In this document: one piece after another, positions 18,699-26,194 of the stretch
Numbering within the stretch: position 1 is the first letter of the stretch
How the letters are laid out: each line of letters opens with the position of its first letter
From: Desulfitibacter sp. BRH_c19
Lineage (GTDB): Bacteria > Bacillota > DSM-16504 > Desulfitibacterales > Desulfitibacteraceae
DNA length: 64,000 bases
Direction of reading: 5' to 3'
Assembly (NCBI GenBank): GCA_001515945.1
Contig: LOER01000046.1
Location: 186,001-250,000, forward strand
Notes under the pieces: model-generated
Seen by the model: the letters and a program-made list of their open reading frames with translations, nothing else
Database searches by the model: none
What the model was told of the DNA's origin: nothing
Program-made: the position numbers and the translations under genes

Positions 18699-18850
18699 TT
18701 CAGCCAAAGCTGAACATCGGGGAATCAGATGGAGACTCTAATCCACCTAATTTAGCCAAATTGGGGACATTCCTGGTTCTATTCACAGGTGTGTCACCTT
18801 TCCTTATTTTGAAGTAGGGGTCTTATCGCATATATAATATTTTGGATAAA
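18691..18850 (+). repeat. Family-A structured repeat, copy 2 (with inserted second hairpin module)
   Basis: Starts TGAACTAGTTCAGCC, overlapping the ytrI stop, and ends TTTTGGATAAA. The middle is interrupted, after the second hairpin, by a module beginning TTGGGGACATTCCTGG and ending near TTTCCTTA, also present in copy 4. The 3' end (GAAGTAGGGGTCTTA...ATATAATATTTTGG) returns to the standard sequence, so the third hairpin lost its left arm. Confidence 0.85.
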
Positions 18851-18888
18851 TTAAAGACAGAAGGTTTTAGTAGATACCTTCTGCCTTT
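18851..18888 (-). terminator. Terminator after the small hypothetical gene
   Basis: Arms AAAGACAGAAGGT and ACCTTCTGCCTTT (one mismatch) around a 10-base loop, followed on the minus strand by TTTAATTT. Lies 5 bp beyond the stop at 18893. Confidence 0.75.
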
Positions 18889-18892
18889 ATCT

Positions 18893-19084
18893 TTAATAAT
18901 CTTTTATACTTGTCTTCTTTGCTTCCATGGGATTTTCCTCATTTTTGGTGTTTTCTACAAAGTCTTCTAGATGTGGCTGCCCTTCAATTGTAGACATAAA
19001 ACCTGAGCCAATTTTACCTTCTCTAAATTGATCACTTTGAGGGTGATTTCCCTTGTCATGCTTTTTAAACTTTTTATTTTTCAC
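18893..19084 (-). CDS. Small hydrophilic hypothetical protein
   Basis: 63 residues from a GTG at 19084 that has AGGAGG seven bases upstream; a longer ATG frame (19132) lacks a site. The sequence is lysine-rich at the N-terminus (VKNKKFKKHDKGNHPQSDQ) and acidic later. No membrane segment. The composition recalls small spore-core proteins and it lies next to an SASP gene, but no family was recognised. Confidence 0.6.
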   Translation of the reverse strand: MKNKKFKKHDKGNHPQSDQFREGKIGSGFMSTIEGQPHLEDFVENTKNEENPMEAKKTSIKDY

Positions 19085-19148
19085 AGATCTTCCTCCTAAA
19101 CATTTATCAAAAAACAGATGCAGGAAACCCAATTCATCTGCATGTTTT

Positions 19149-19325
19149 TTATCTAAATTGTTTCAATCTCTGTGTCATCAAGCCTCCTACCCTACCACTT
19201 TCAGCCGCAGTTAAGCCGGACCATCCTACGTTTTGTACCTTTTCCATTAATCCAAGTTCATCAACAATTTCCATTTTCAGTTGGATAAGTAAATCTTCTT
19301 TATCTTCGTTATCATTAAGTGTCAT
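19149..19325 (-). CDS. Alpha/beta-type small acid-soluble spore protein (divergent)
   Basis: A 58-residue frame that reads MTLNDNEDKEDLLIQLKMEI... then VDELGLMEKVQNVGWSGL, TAAESGRVGGLMTQRLK. The EL...GW..LTA..SG.VGG.M..RL arrangement matches alpha/beta SASPs, with the usual N(GS)VGG helix-turn replaced by SGRVGG. It has GGGAGGTGAT upstream of the ATG. Such proteins coat and protect DNA in the spore core. It is shorter than usual SASPs (60-75 residues) and may be a minor clostridial type. Confidence 0.8.
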   Translation of the reverse strand: MTLNDNEDKEDLLIQLKMEIVDELGLMEKVQNVGWSGLTAAESGRVGGLMTQRLKQFR

Positions 19326-19514
19326 TAAATGAGATCACCTCCCCTTGGTACTTATTATTACCAGGGAAGGTGAATATTATTAAATCTTAGATTTACTTAC
19401 TGCTCGTCATCCTACAGACATCTGTTGAATTATTCAATCCCGGTATTATTCAACATTTAATATCTAGAATTTACTACAACAGGAACTGTAGCATCAAATG
19501 CAATTGGTGGAGCA

Positions 19515-19543
19515 AAATAAAAATCCTGTCTTTAAGCAGGATA
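19515..19543 (-). terminator. Terminator after tRNA-Pro
   Basis: ATCCTG and CAGGAT arms around an 8-base loop, followed on the minus strand by TTTTTATTTTG. It lies 8 bp past the tRNA 3' end. Confidence 0.75.
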
Positions 19544-19550
19544 GTAACAA

Positions 19551-19627
19551 TGGTCGGGATGACAGGATTTGAACCTGCGGCCTCCGCGTCCCGAACGCGG
19601 CGCGCTACCAAGCTGCGCTACATCCCG
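19551..19627 (-). tRNA. tRNA-Pro (CGG anticodon), CCA encoded
   Basis: Minus-strand sequence folds as a cloverleaf: acceptor CGGGATG pairs with CATCCCG, D-arm GCGCAGCTTGGTAGCGC, anticodon stem CCGCG/CGCGG with loop TTCGGGA (anticodon CGG, read at loop positions 3-5), T-arm with GGTTCAAATCC. A discriminator A and CCA are encoded. 77 nt including CCA. Confidence 0.96.
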
Positions 19628-19677
19628 ATTTGTCCGATGACTAATGCCACTAGCTTGCACGGGTTCAGCTATGCCAG

Positions 19678-20166
19678 TTATCTAAAGTAAACTATTTTTG
19701 CCTCAATTATATCATTAATATTAAGCAAACCATAAGAAAAATACTTGCTTCGTCTTCTATCTGTAGGAGAACCCGGATTAAATAATAGCACATCTCCACT
19801 GAAAGTATTATATGCTTGATGACTATGCCCAAATATAATGCAGTCTACTAGCTCCCCTTTAAAGGCTTCAACTGCTCTTTGCAAAGTACTTCTACTATTA
19901 CCATCTCCATGAGTAATTCCAATTTTAAACCCCTTTACATCTATAATTTGCTTCCTAGGATACTTGCTGTATATTTCCCAACCATCCATGTTACCGGAGA
20001 CTGCCTTAACAGGTGCTAATGCCGCAAGTTCATCTAATACTGCTTCTTTGCATATATCACCTGCATGTATAATTAGATCTACCTTTTGAAAGGCATCAAA
20101 AACCTGCTTTGGTATTGTTTTAGCCCTATTGGGAAGATGGGTATCAGAGATTACACCTATTAACAT
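19678..20166 (-). CDS. YfcE/MJ0936-type metallophosphodiesterase
   Basis: About 162 residues from the ATG at 20166, which has GGAG nine bases upstream; an earlier ATG at 20181 has none. Metal-site motifs of calcineurin-like phosphoesterases are present: GVISDTH (D8, H10), HAGDI, GNMDG and GHSH. The family hydrolyses phosphodiesters such as bis-pNPP and is often manganese-dependent; physiological substrate is unknown. A family-A repeat lies 17 bp upstream of the start, so any promoter must lie within or beyond it. Confidence 0.9.
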   Translation of the reverse strand: MLIGVISDTHLPNRAKTIPKQVFDAFQKVDLIIHAGDICKEAVLDELAALAPVKAVSGNMDGWEIYSKYPRKQIIDVKGFKIGITHGDGNSRSTLQRAVEAFKGELVDCIIFGHSHQAYNTFSGDVLLFNPGSPTDRRRSKYFSYGLLNINDIIEAKIVYFR

Positions 20167-20182
20167 CTTAATCATCTCCATA

Positions 20183-20299
20183 GTGAACTCGTTCAGCCAA
20201 AGCTGAACATCGGGGAATCAGATGGAGACTATACTCCACCTGGTTTAGAGCCCCCTTATAGAAGTGGGCTCTAAACCCATATATAATATTTTGGATAAA
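20183..20299 (+). repeat. Family-A structured repeat, copy 3
   Basis: Full-length copy with GTGAACTCG start and TTTTGGATAAA end, three hairpins intact (third: GCCCCCTTATAGAAGTGGGCTC). It sits between two minus-strand genes, antisense to their transcripts. This is the only copy not placed behind a plus-strand gene. Confidence 0.92.
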
Positions 20300-20309
20300 C
20301 TACAAGTTA

Positions 20310-21155
20310 TTAAAAGCACTGTTGTTTAACTAATTCCTTATAATATGTATAGATAGCCCTAGTAACTGTTCCTGGATTACCGTCACCTATAATTAGATTA
20401 TTTATATGACTAACATAGGTTATTTCAAATGTGGTGCTGGTTACAAGAACCTCCTGTGCTGACCTTAAATCATCAATTAACAGTTTGTCTTCTTTGTATT
20501 GCAGGTTTCTATACTCTGCAATTTGTAGAACTATATCTCTTGTGATTCCTGCTAGTATTTTATTATATAACTTTGGAGTAACCAGAACTCCATCTATAAC
20601 TGCAAATAAATTACTACTGCCTCCCTCATTTACTGTACCATCAGTTTCACACATTATTGCTTCTCCAGCGCCCTCTTTTCTGGCTGTCTTTTTTGCCATA
20701 ATATTTGCAGTCAGATTTGTACTTTTTATCCAGCACTTTTTCCAGCGTATATCATCCACGGTTATCACTTTAATACCTTTAATTTCACGGGGTTCAGCTG
20801 ACCTGCGAATGGTTATGACAAGATTTGGTTCTGGAGCTTTTTCAAGCAAATGAGACCTTGGCGCTGCACCAGGTGTAACTTGCATGTATATGTTTGCATA
20901 TTTTAACTCAGCTCTATTAAGTAACTTTAAAATTTCTTTTTCGAGAAAATCAATGTCCCATGGAAAGCTTATTGCCATACCTATTGCACTTTTATTAAGC
21001 CTTTGTATATGAGGCCTAAGTGCAAAAGGTTTTCCATTATATACTTTTATAACCTCATATACTCCCTCACCAAATTGATATCCCCTGTCTTCAATATGCA
21101 CATAAGCATCATTAATATTAGTAATTACACCTTTTATGTAAGCTAACTCTCCCAT
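20310..21155 (-). CDS. D-amino-acid aminotransferase (class IV PLP)
   Basis: 281 residues, class IV aminotransferase fold. Motifs: GYQFGEGVYEVIKVYNG at the N-terminus, KSTNLTANIMAKKTARKEGAGEAI with the PLP-binding lysine region, and GTVNEGGSSNLFAV. The N-terminal RGYQFGEGVYEV and RWKKCWIKSTNL patterns fit D-alanine aminotransferase better than branched-chain aminotransferase. It would make D-amino acids (D-Glu/D-Ala) for peptidoglycan or spore cortex. It stands in a minus-strand run with trmL and nth. Confidence 0.88.
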   Translation of the reverse strand: MGELAYIKGVITNINDAYVHIEDRGYQFGEGVYEVIKVYNGKPFALRPHIQRLNKSAIGMAISFPWDIDFLEKEILKLLNRAELKYANIYMQVTPGAAPRSHLLEKAPEPNLVITIRRSAEPREIKGIKVITVDDIRWKKCWIKSTNLTANIMAKKTARKEGAGEAIMCETDGTVNEGGSSNLFAVIDGVLVTPKLYNKILAGITRDIVLQIAEYRNLQYKEDKLLIDDLRSAQEVLVTSTTFEITYVSHINNLIIGDGNPGTVTRAIYTYYKELVKQQCF

Positions 21156-21186
21156 GGGTAAATACCTCCCCTATAAATAAAAATGA

Positions 21187-21648
21187 TTACTTCACAAATG
21201 AGTTGAAATCATGCTGCCTTAATGCCTCGTAAGTAACTATAGCAACAGCATTTGAAAGATTTAAAGACCGGGAATCAGATATCATAGGAATTCTGATAAC
21301 TCTTTTCCAGTATTGTTTAAGGATGGTTTCAGGAATACCTCTAGTTTCAGGCCCAAAGATAAAATAGCTATCTTCAGGATATTTAGTATTATGGTAGTAA
21401 TATTCTCCCTTAGTTGATACAAAATATAAGTTGGCATCGGCCTTTTGCCCAATAAAGCTCTCCCATCCATCATATACATTTAGGTCAAGAAGGTGCCAAT
21501 AATCTAATCCTGCTCTTTTTACTTGCTTGTCATCTATACTAAATCCCAAAGGTTTTATTAAGTGTAAAGAAACGCCGGTAGCTGCACACGTCCTAGCTAT
21601 GTTGCCTGTGTTTTGCGGTATCTCCGGCTGATATAACACTATATTCAT
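21187..21648 (-). CDS. trmL: tRNA (cytidine(34)-2'-O)-methyltransferase TrmL
   Basis: About 153 residues, SPOUT methyltransferase fold. N-terminal MNIVLYQPEIPQNTGNIARTCAATG is diagnostic; the knot motifs FIFGPETRGIP and IPMISDSRSLNLSNAVAI are intact. It methylates the wobble ribose of tRNA-Leu. The ATG at 21648 is chosen with GGGGGG seven bases upstream; a GTG at 21663 is in frame. Confidence 0.95.
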   Translation of the reverse strand: MNIVLYQPEIPQNTGNIARTCAATGVSLHLIKPLGFSIDDKQVKRAGLDYWHLLDLNVYDGWESFIGQKADANLYFVSTKGEYYYHNTKYPEDSYFIFGPETRGIPETILKQYWKRVIRIPMISDSRSLNLSNAVAIVTYEALRQHDFNSFVK

Positions 21649-21679
21649 GCAAGTACCCCCCACTTCCTCCTAATTCTAA

Positions 21680-22315
21680 TTAAATATTTAAACTTTTTCT
21701 ATATCTACACAATTCAGCTACTGCACAGCTAATACAAGCTGGTTTCCTTGCATGACAAACCCTTCTGCCATGATATATTAACCAATGGTGTGCTTGCGAC
21801 CATTTTTCCCTGGGGATATTTTTCTGTAAATCCATTTCCGTAGCTTCAGGATTTTTTGAATTTGCTATGCCTATTCTATTAGATACTCTAAAAACATGTG
21901 TATCAACAGCAATTGCCGGTATGTTAAAAGCATTGGAAAGAACGACATTGGCGGTCTTTCTACCTACACCAGGAAGCTGAATTAATTCCTCCATTTTGTC
22001 AGGAACTACGCCCTTATATTTGTTCGTTAAAATCTTACTTGTTTCGATAATACTTTTGCTTTTATTTCTAAAAAGTCCAACACCTTGAATATCCTTTTCT
22101 AACTGAGATTGTTGTGCCCTAGCAAATGCTGTAGCATCAGGATATTTACTAAATAGTTCTCTTGTGATTTTGTTTACCTGAACATCTGTTGATTGAGCTG
22201 ATAGTATTGTGGCTATTAATAATTGGAATGGAGTTTGAAATTCCAGTTCCGTTTTTGCTTCTGGGTATTCATTTTCGAGTATTTCTAGTATTTTAGATAT
22301 TTCTGTTTTTTTCAA
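21680..22315 (-). CDS. nth: Endonuclease III
   Basis: About 211 residues from a TTG at 22315 with AAAGGGTGAT upstream (a GTG at 22339 is in frame). HhH motif LPGVGRKTANVVLSNAF with the catalytic lysine, catalytic Asp in VDTHVFRV, and a C-terminal [4Fe-4S] site CHARKPACISCAVAELC. Removes oxidised pyrimidines and nicks abasic sites. Divergent from the GH18 gene. Confidence 0.96.
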   Translation of the reverse strand: MKKTEISKILEILENEYPEAKTELEFQTPFQLLIATILSAQSTDVQVNKITRELFSKYPDATAFARAQQSQLEKDIQGVGLFRNKSKSIIETSKILTNKYKGVVPDKMEELIQLPGVGRKTANVVLSNAFNIPAIAVDTHVFRVSNRIGIANSKNPEATEMDLQKNIPREKWSQAHHWLIYHGRRVCHARKPACISCAVAELCRYRKSLNI

Positions 22316-22464
22316 GATATAATCACCCTTTGGATACACACCTATTCTTATAGTATACCCCTATTATGTGTAATTTGAAGAATATTTTCCAAAAATGTTG
22401 TACTGAAGTCTATAATAATATATGTCATAATATAAACAGGCTATATGGGAGAGGAGAAACTAAT

Positions 22465-24162
22465 ATGGAACCGCAAATTAACCAGGAAGTGGTTAGACCT
22501 AACCCCTTCCCTTATGCTATTGTAATTTTGATTTTTATTTTTGTTTTTGGAGGATTAGGTGTTTGGTATTACTACCCAAGCAGCAAATGGGTTGATAACC
22601 AATCACTTGATAGGCTAATTATAGATGAGGACCCTATCTCCACAGAAGATTATTCATGGGAAAACGATTCTTTATTAGTAAGCCTTGACTTGTTAAAAGA
22701 AAATTTTGATCCCTACATATATTGGGAACCGGAAAATAACAAAATGATCGTTACCACAAAAGATAAGGTTATTGAAATGAATAGTCAACAGCTGACTGCC
22801 TATATAAATTCAGAACCCGTACCATTGAGTATTCCATTTACATTACTAGATGATAAACCCTATGTGCCCTTGGAATTTCTAGCACCCTTATATGGTATTA
22901 CAATAGATAGATTAGAGTCTGGTATCACTGTAATTGATTATTTAGACCAGCCTATCTTAACAGGTATAGTTAAACAAGAAACTTTTTTAAGATCTGAAAC
23001 TGGCTATAGAAGCTCCCGCGTTCAAGACTTATTACCTGAGGAAGAATTATTAATATTTAGAGAAGAGGATGGATGGTATCAGTCAAGGAGTGCTGATGGG
23101 AAACTTGGTTACGTGGATAAAAACCATGTTTTTTTACAAGAAATTAAAGTTGCAAGCAATGAAAACAGTAGCATAACAAATCCCCCTTGGAAACCAATGG
23201 GAGGAAAAATTAATTTAACCTGGGATTATATTTCTAGACCACGTTACGATATGAGCAATTACGATTCTATACCTGGATTAAATGTTATTGCACCTAGGTG
23301 GTTTCATTTGGCTGATGGAGACGGAAACATAATTAATCACGGAAGTTTACCTTATATGGAGTGGGCTCATAATCAGGGTCTTCAAGTGTGGGCACTTTTT
23401 AGTAATAGTTTTGACCCTGAAATAACTACTGAAATGCTAAGAAACTTTGATAATCGTAAAAATGTTATAAACCAACTTGTAGTTCTTGCTGAGCTTTTTA
23501 ACCTAGATGGTATTAACATAGATTTTGAGAATGTTTACTATGAAGATAGAGATTACCTAACCCAATTTTTAAGAGAGTTGACCCCCATACTCCATGAACA
23601 AAATCTAACTGTTTCTATAGATGTAACAATTAGATCAACTAGCCCAAACTGGTCAATGTTCTATGACCGCCCCGAAATTAGTAAAATTGTAGATTATGTG
23701 GCAGTAATGACTTATGATGAACACTGGAGTTCTAGTTCTATTGCTGGTTCTGTCGCTTCCTTGCCGTGGGTTGAAAATGGTTTAATTAGAATGCTAGAAC
23801 AAGTTCCAAAGGATAAGCTACTTTTAGGTGTTCCATTTTATACTAGAGTTTGGGAAGAGGAGATGATGAACGACGGGACTATCCAAGTTAGCTCAAGGGC
23901 ACTTTCCATGGCTAATGCAGAAGAAATATTGAATACTAACAATGCCTTAATTGAATTAGATGAAACTGCTGGACAGTTTTTGGGCATCTATGATGACAAT
24001 AATATAACTTATAAAATTTGGCTTGAAGATGAGTTTTCAATGAAACAAAGAATAGAGTTGGTAAGAAAGTATGATCTAGCAGGAGTTGCTTCATGGCGTA
24101 GAGGTTTTGAAAATCCCCATATCTGGGATGTTATTAAGGAAGAACTTTCTAGAAGACCTTGA
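22465..24162 (+). CDS. GH18-family hydrolase with membrane anchor and SH3-like domain
   Basis: 565 residues from the ATG at 22465 (GAGGAG upstream). One N-terminal membrane helix (YAIVILIFIFVFGGLGVWYYY), a copper-amine-oxidase-like/stalk region with repeated PLEFLAPLYG pattern, an SH3-like segment (about 190-245: RSSRVQDLLPEEELLIF...DGWYQSR), then a GH18 barrel. Catalytic motif LDGINIDFEN (DxxDxDxE) is intact, as is MTYDEHW. It resembles spore or cell-wall GlcNAc hydrolases (YaaH/YvbX class), so a role in cortex or wall turnover outside the membrane is likely. Confidence 0.9.
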   Translation: MEPQINQEVVRPNPFPYAIVILIFIFVFGGLGVWYYYPSSKWVDNQSLDRLIIDEDPISTEDYSWENDSLLVSLDLLKENFDPYIYWEPENNKMIVTTKDKVIEMNSQQLTAYINSEPVPLSIPFTLLDDKPYVPLEFLAPLYGITIDRLESGITVIDYLDQPILTGIVKQETFLRSETGYRSSRVQDLLPEEELLIFREEDGWYQSRSADGKLGYVDKNHVFLQEIKVASNENSSITNPPWKPMGGKINLTWDYISRPRYDMSNYDSIPGLNVIAPRWFHLADGDGNIINHGSLPYMEWAHNQGLQVWALFSNSFDPEITTEMLRNFDNRKNVINQLVVLAELFNLDGINIDFENVYYEDRDYLTQFLRELTPILHEQNLTVSIDVTIRSTSPNWSMFYDRPEISKIVDYVAVMTYDEHWSSSSIAGSVASLPWVENGLIRMLEQVPKDKLLLGVPFYTRVWEEEMMNDGTIQVSSRALSMANAEEILNTNNALIELDETAGQFLGIYDDNNITYKIWLEDEFSMKQRIELVRKYDLAGVASWRRGFENPHIWDVIKEELSRRP

Positions 24163-24171
24163 TAAAGGTTG

Positions 24172-24289
24172 GTGAACTCGTTCAGCCAAAGCTGTACATT
24201 GGGAAATCAGATGGAGACTCTACTCCACCTGATTTAGTCATATGGGGGACATTCCTGGTTCTACTCACAGGTTTGTCCCCTTTCCTTAA
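24172..24289 (+). repeat. Family-A structured repeat, copy 4 (composite, 3' end replaced)
   Basis: Begins GTGAACTCG ten bases after the GH18 stop. First two hairpins are intact (one change: CTGTACATTGGG). After GATTTAG the standard third hairpin and tail are replaced by a GGGGACA-CCTG...CAGG-TGTCCCC double-stem hairpin shared with copy 2. The last 29 bases lie inside the coding region of the next gene. Confidence 0.85.
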
Positions 24290-24722
24290 GAGAAGTGTTT
24301 GATTCTTGCGGTTGCTCTGTTATTTTAAGAAGCTTCTCTTGCAGCTCAGGAACCTTTTTGATATTGATTGGTCTTCCTTCTTTATTTACAAAGGCATGTA
24401 CTGTCTGCCCCTCAACTATGGATGTCTGATTCTTCTTGAGATATATCGCATATTTAAAAACAATCCTGGCAGCGGAAAACTTTTCTACCTGGGTTTCCAC
24501 AATAATCTGATCATCATATCTAGCTGGCCTTAGATACTTGCAATAAGCCTCTACTACCGGGAAATAGATACCTTGTTTCTCCACTTTTGAATAGGGTAAA
24601 CCTAAGTGCCTGAAAAATTCTGTTCTACCAACTTCCATCCACTCAAAATAATTTCCATGGTATACTACTCCCATGGCATCTGTCTCTGCATATCTTACTC
24701 TAATTTCGGTTTCAAACTTCAT
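24261..24722 (-). CDS. YbgC-type acyl-CoA thioesterase (hot-dog fold)
   Basis: 153 residues, 4-hydroxybenzoyl-CoA thioesterase/YbgC family. RVRYAETDAMGVVYHGNYFEWMEVGR carries the catalytic Asp (ETDAMG) and the HGNYF motif. It hydrolyses short acyl-CoA thioesters. The last eight or nine residues (KERGQTCE) are encoded by the family-A repeat, so the native C-terminus was probably different. 11 bp separate its start from the upstream lipid kinase. Confidence 0.9.
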   Translation of the reverse strand: MKFETEIRVRYAETDAMGVVYHGNYFEWMEVGRTEFFRHLGLPYSKVEKQGIYFPVVEAYCKYLRPARYDDQIIVETQVEKFSAARIVFKYAIYLKKNQTSIVEGQTVHAFVNKEGRPINIKKVPELQEKLLKITEQPQESNTSLKERGQTCE

Positions 24723-24733
24723 AAACTCTCTCC

Positions 24734-25642
24734 TTAATTAACAAATACAGGCAAAATCCTTGGATGAATCTTAATATTCATTGGAAAAAGAGGCCCCTTC
24801 TCACCATCTATATCTGTGGCAATAGCTGATTCACATAAAATCTCAATAGGACCCGCTGATTGGAAATATATTAAGGATGAATCCCCAACATGCTCACCCC
24901 GAAGTATTTTTACAAACACCGATAAAAGCTTTGAAATAGATACCGACTTAAAGATCAATACATCAAATTTTCCATCAACCATAGATGCTGCAGGAGCAAG
25001 TTTCTTAAATCCACCTGCTATTGATCCATTTAGAATAATAAATAGCAGAATATCCGCTTCGACTTTCTGTTCTGCGCAGTTAATTCTTACTGGAATGGGT
25101 TTTAAGTTCGGCAATTTTTCAATTCCTTTAAGATAATAGGCGAGCCTTCCAGTTAAATTTTTTAATTTCACATTAGTTGTGTGTGGTACTTCAGTCATAA
25201 GTCCACCACTAGCTACATTTACAAAATAAATTCCATTGGTTTCTCCTATATCAATTCGTTCTACTTTTCTTTTTCCTATAACATCTATTGCACCAATAAA
25301 ATTTGTTGGTATTCCTAGATAATTGGCAATATCATTGGATGTTCCTACTGGAATTATTCCAAGGGGAATATCTGTTATCCCAGCTTTGAAGATACCATTT
25401 ACAACTTTATGAATGGTTCCATCTCCACCCGCGGCTACAATAGTATCAATACAATTTTTATAATTATGCAGTATAATATCAATTTCATCATTCTGACTAG
25501 TTCGATGAACAACAACCTGATATCCATTTTTTTGTAACTGGTGTACTACTGTATCCAAGTTTTCTTTAAAAGCTCCTTCACCTGCTACTGGATTGTATAT
25601 AAGCAATAATCTATTTTTTTGCAAAATATCCATTTCCATCAC
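24734..25642 (-). CDS. Diacylglycerol/lipid kinase (YegS/DgkB family)
   Basis: 302 residues. DAGK catalytic domain with LIYNPVAGEG, the nucleotide loop GGDGTIHKVVNG and PVGTSNDIANYLGIP, and a C-terminal DgkB-like beta domain. Phosphorylates diacylglycerol or a related lipid in membrane turnover. Adjacent to the thioesterase gene downstream. Could be YegS rather than DgkB in substrate; no residues decide this. Confidence 0.88.
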   Translation of the reverse strand: MMEMDILQKNRLLLIYNPVAGEGAFKENLDTVVHQLQKNGYQVVVHRTSQNDEIDIILHNYKNCIDTIVAAGGDGTIHKVVNGIFKAGITDIPLGIIPVGTSNDIANYLGIPTNFIGAIDVIGKRKVERIDIGETNGIYFVNVASGGLMTEVPHTTNVKLKNLTGRLAYYLKGIEKLPNLKPIPVRINCAEQKVEADILLFIILNGSIAGGFKKLAPAASMVDGKFDVLIFKSVSISKLLSVFVKILRGEHVGDSSLIYFQSAGPIEILCESAIATDIDGEKGPLFPMNIKIHPRILPVFVN

Positions 25643-25694
25643 AACATCCTTTAAAAATAATTTGCCAATATTAAGTATATTTCTTTTCTTTTAT

Positions 25695-25943
25695 TCACTC
25701 ATCTTTTATAACCCTAGCCTCCACATCAATAATATCCCCATTTTTATTCTTAACATCATGACTTGCAGATTTAACAAAGCCCCGAAAACCTAGCGCCAAG
25801 ATAATTAGGTCATCAATAATAAATGGGATTAAATCTGGTAAAAACCAGTAAGCAATTGGGAGTCCAACGTATATGAGCTTTTTGTATTGACCCACTTGGG
25901 GGTGATTTAATAAAAACCAGAAAACACGTAGAAACTTTTGCAT
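25695..25943 (-). CDS. DUF1232 (YkvA-like) small membrane protein
   Basis: 82 residues. KKLIYVGLPIAYWFLPDLIPFIIDDLIILALGF matches the DUF1232 pattern of a hairpin helix with LxPxDLIPxxxDDxxxL. Function unknown. The ATG overlaps the stop of the upstream gene by one base (TAATG), so the two are translationally coupled. Confidence 0.8.
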   Translation of the reverse strand: MQKFLRVFWFLLNHPQVGQYKKLIYVGLPIAYWFLPDLIPFIIDDLIILALGFRGFVKSASHDVKNKNGDIIDVEARVIKDE

Positions 25944-26170
25944 TAGTCCTCTAACTCCCTTAGAATTTTTTTAGCTATCTCCAACTGCTCTTTTGGTACA
26001 TGAATCTCGACACCCACGGCAGTTCCCATGTAAACTTTAACATATTGAGTTGCTCCCGGATAAACTTTTCGAGTAGGTATATCATGAGTCTCAAGTAGCC
26101 CAATAACTAATTCAGCTTCAATTTCACCACTTAAACTAGTAAGCTTAGCCCAACTTATATTATTACTCAT
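25943..26170 (-). CDS. DUF2007-like putative signal-transducing protein
   Basis: 75 residues: WAKLTSLSGEIEAELVIGLLETHDIPTRKVYPG ... GVEIHVPKEQLEIAKKIL. Matches the DUF2007 family, small proteins that occur beside membrane or metabolic genes; the name 'signal transducing' is not backed by function. Coupled with the following DUF1232 gene. Compare the related short protein at 13299-13499. Confidence 0.82.
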   Translation of the reverse strand: MSNNISWAKLTSLSGEIEAELVIGLLETHDIPTRKVYPGATQYVKVYMGTAVGVEIHVPKEQLEIAKKILRELED

Positions 26171-26194
26171 TTTTAAAAACCCCCTAAATTAAAA

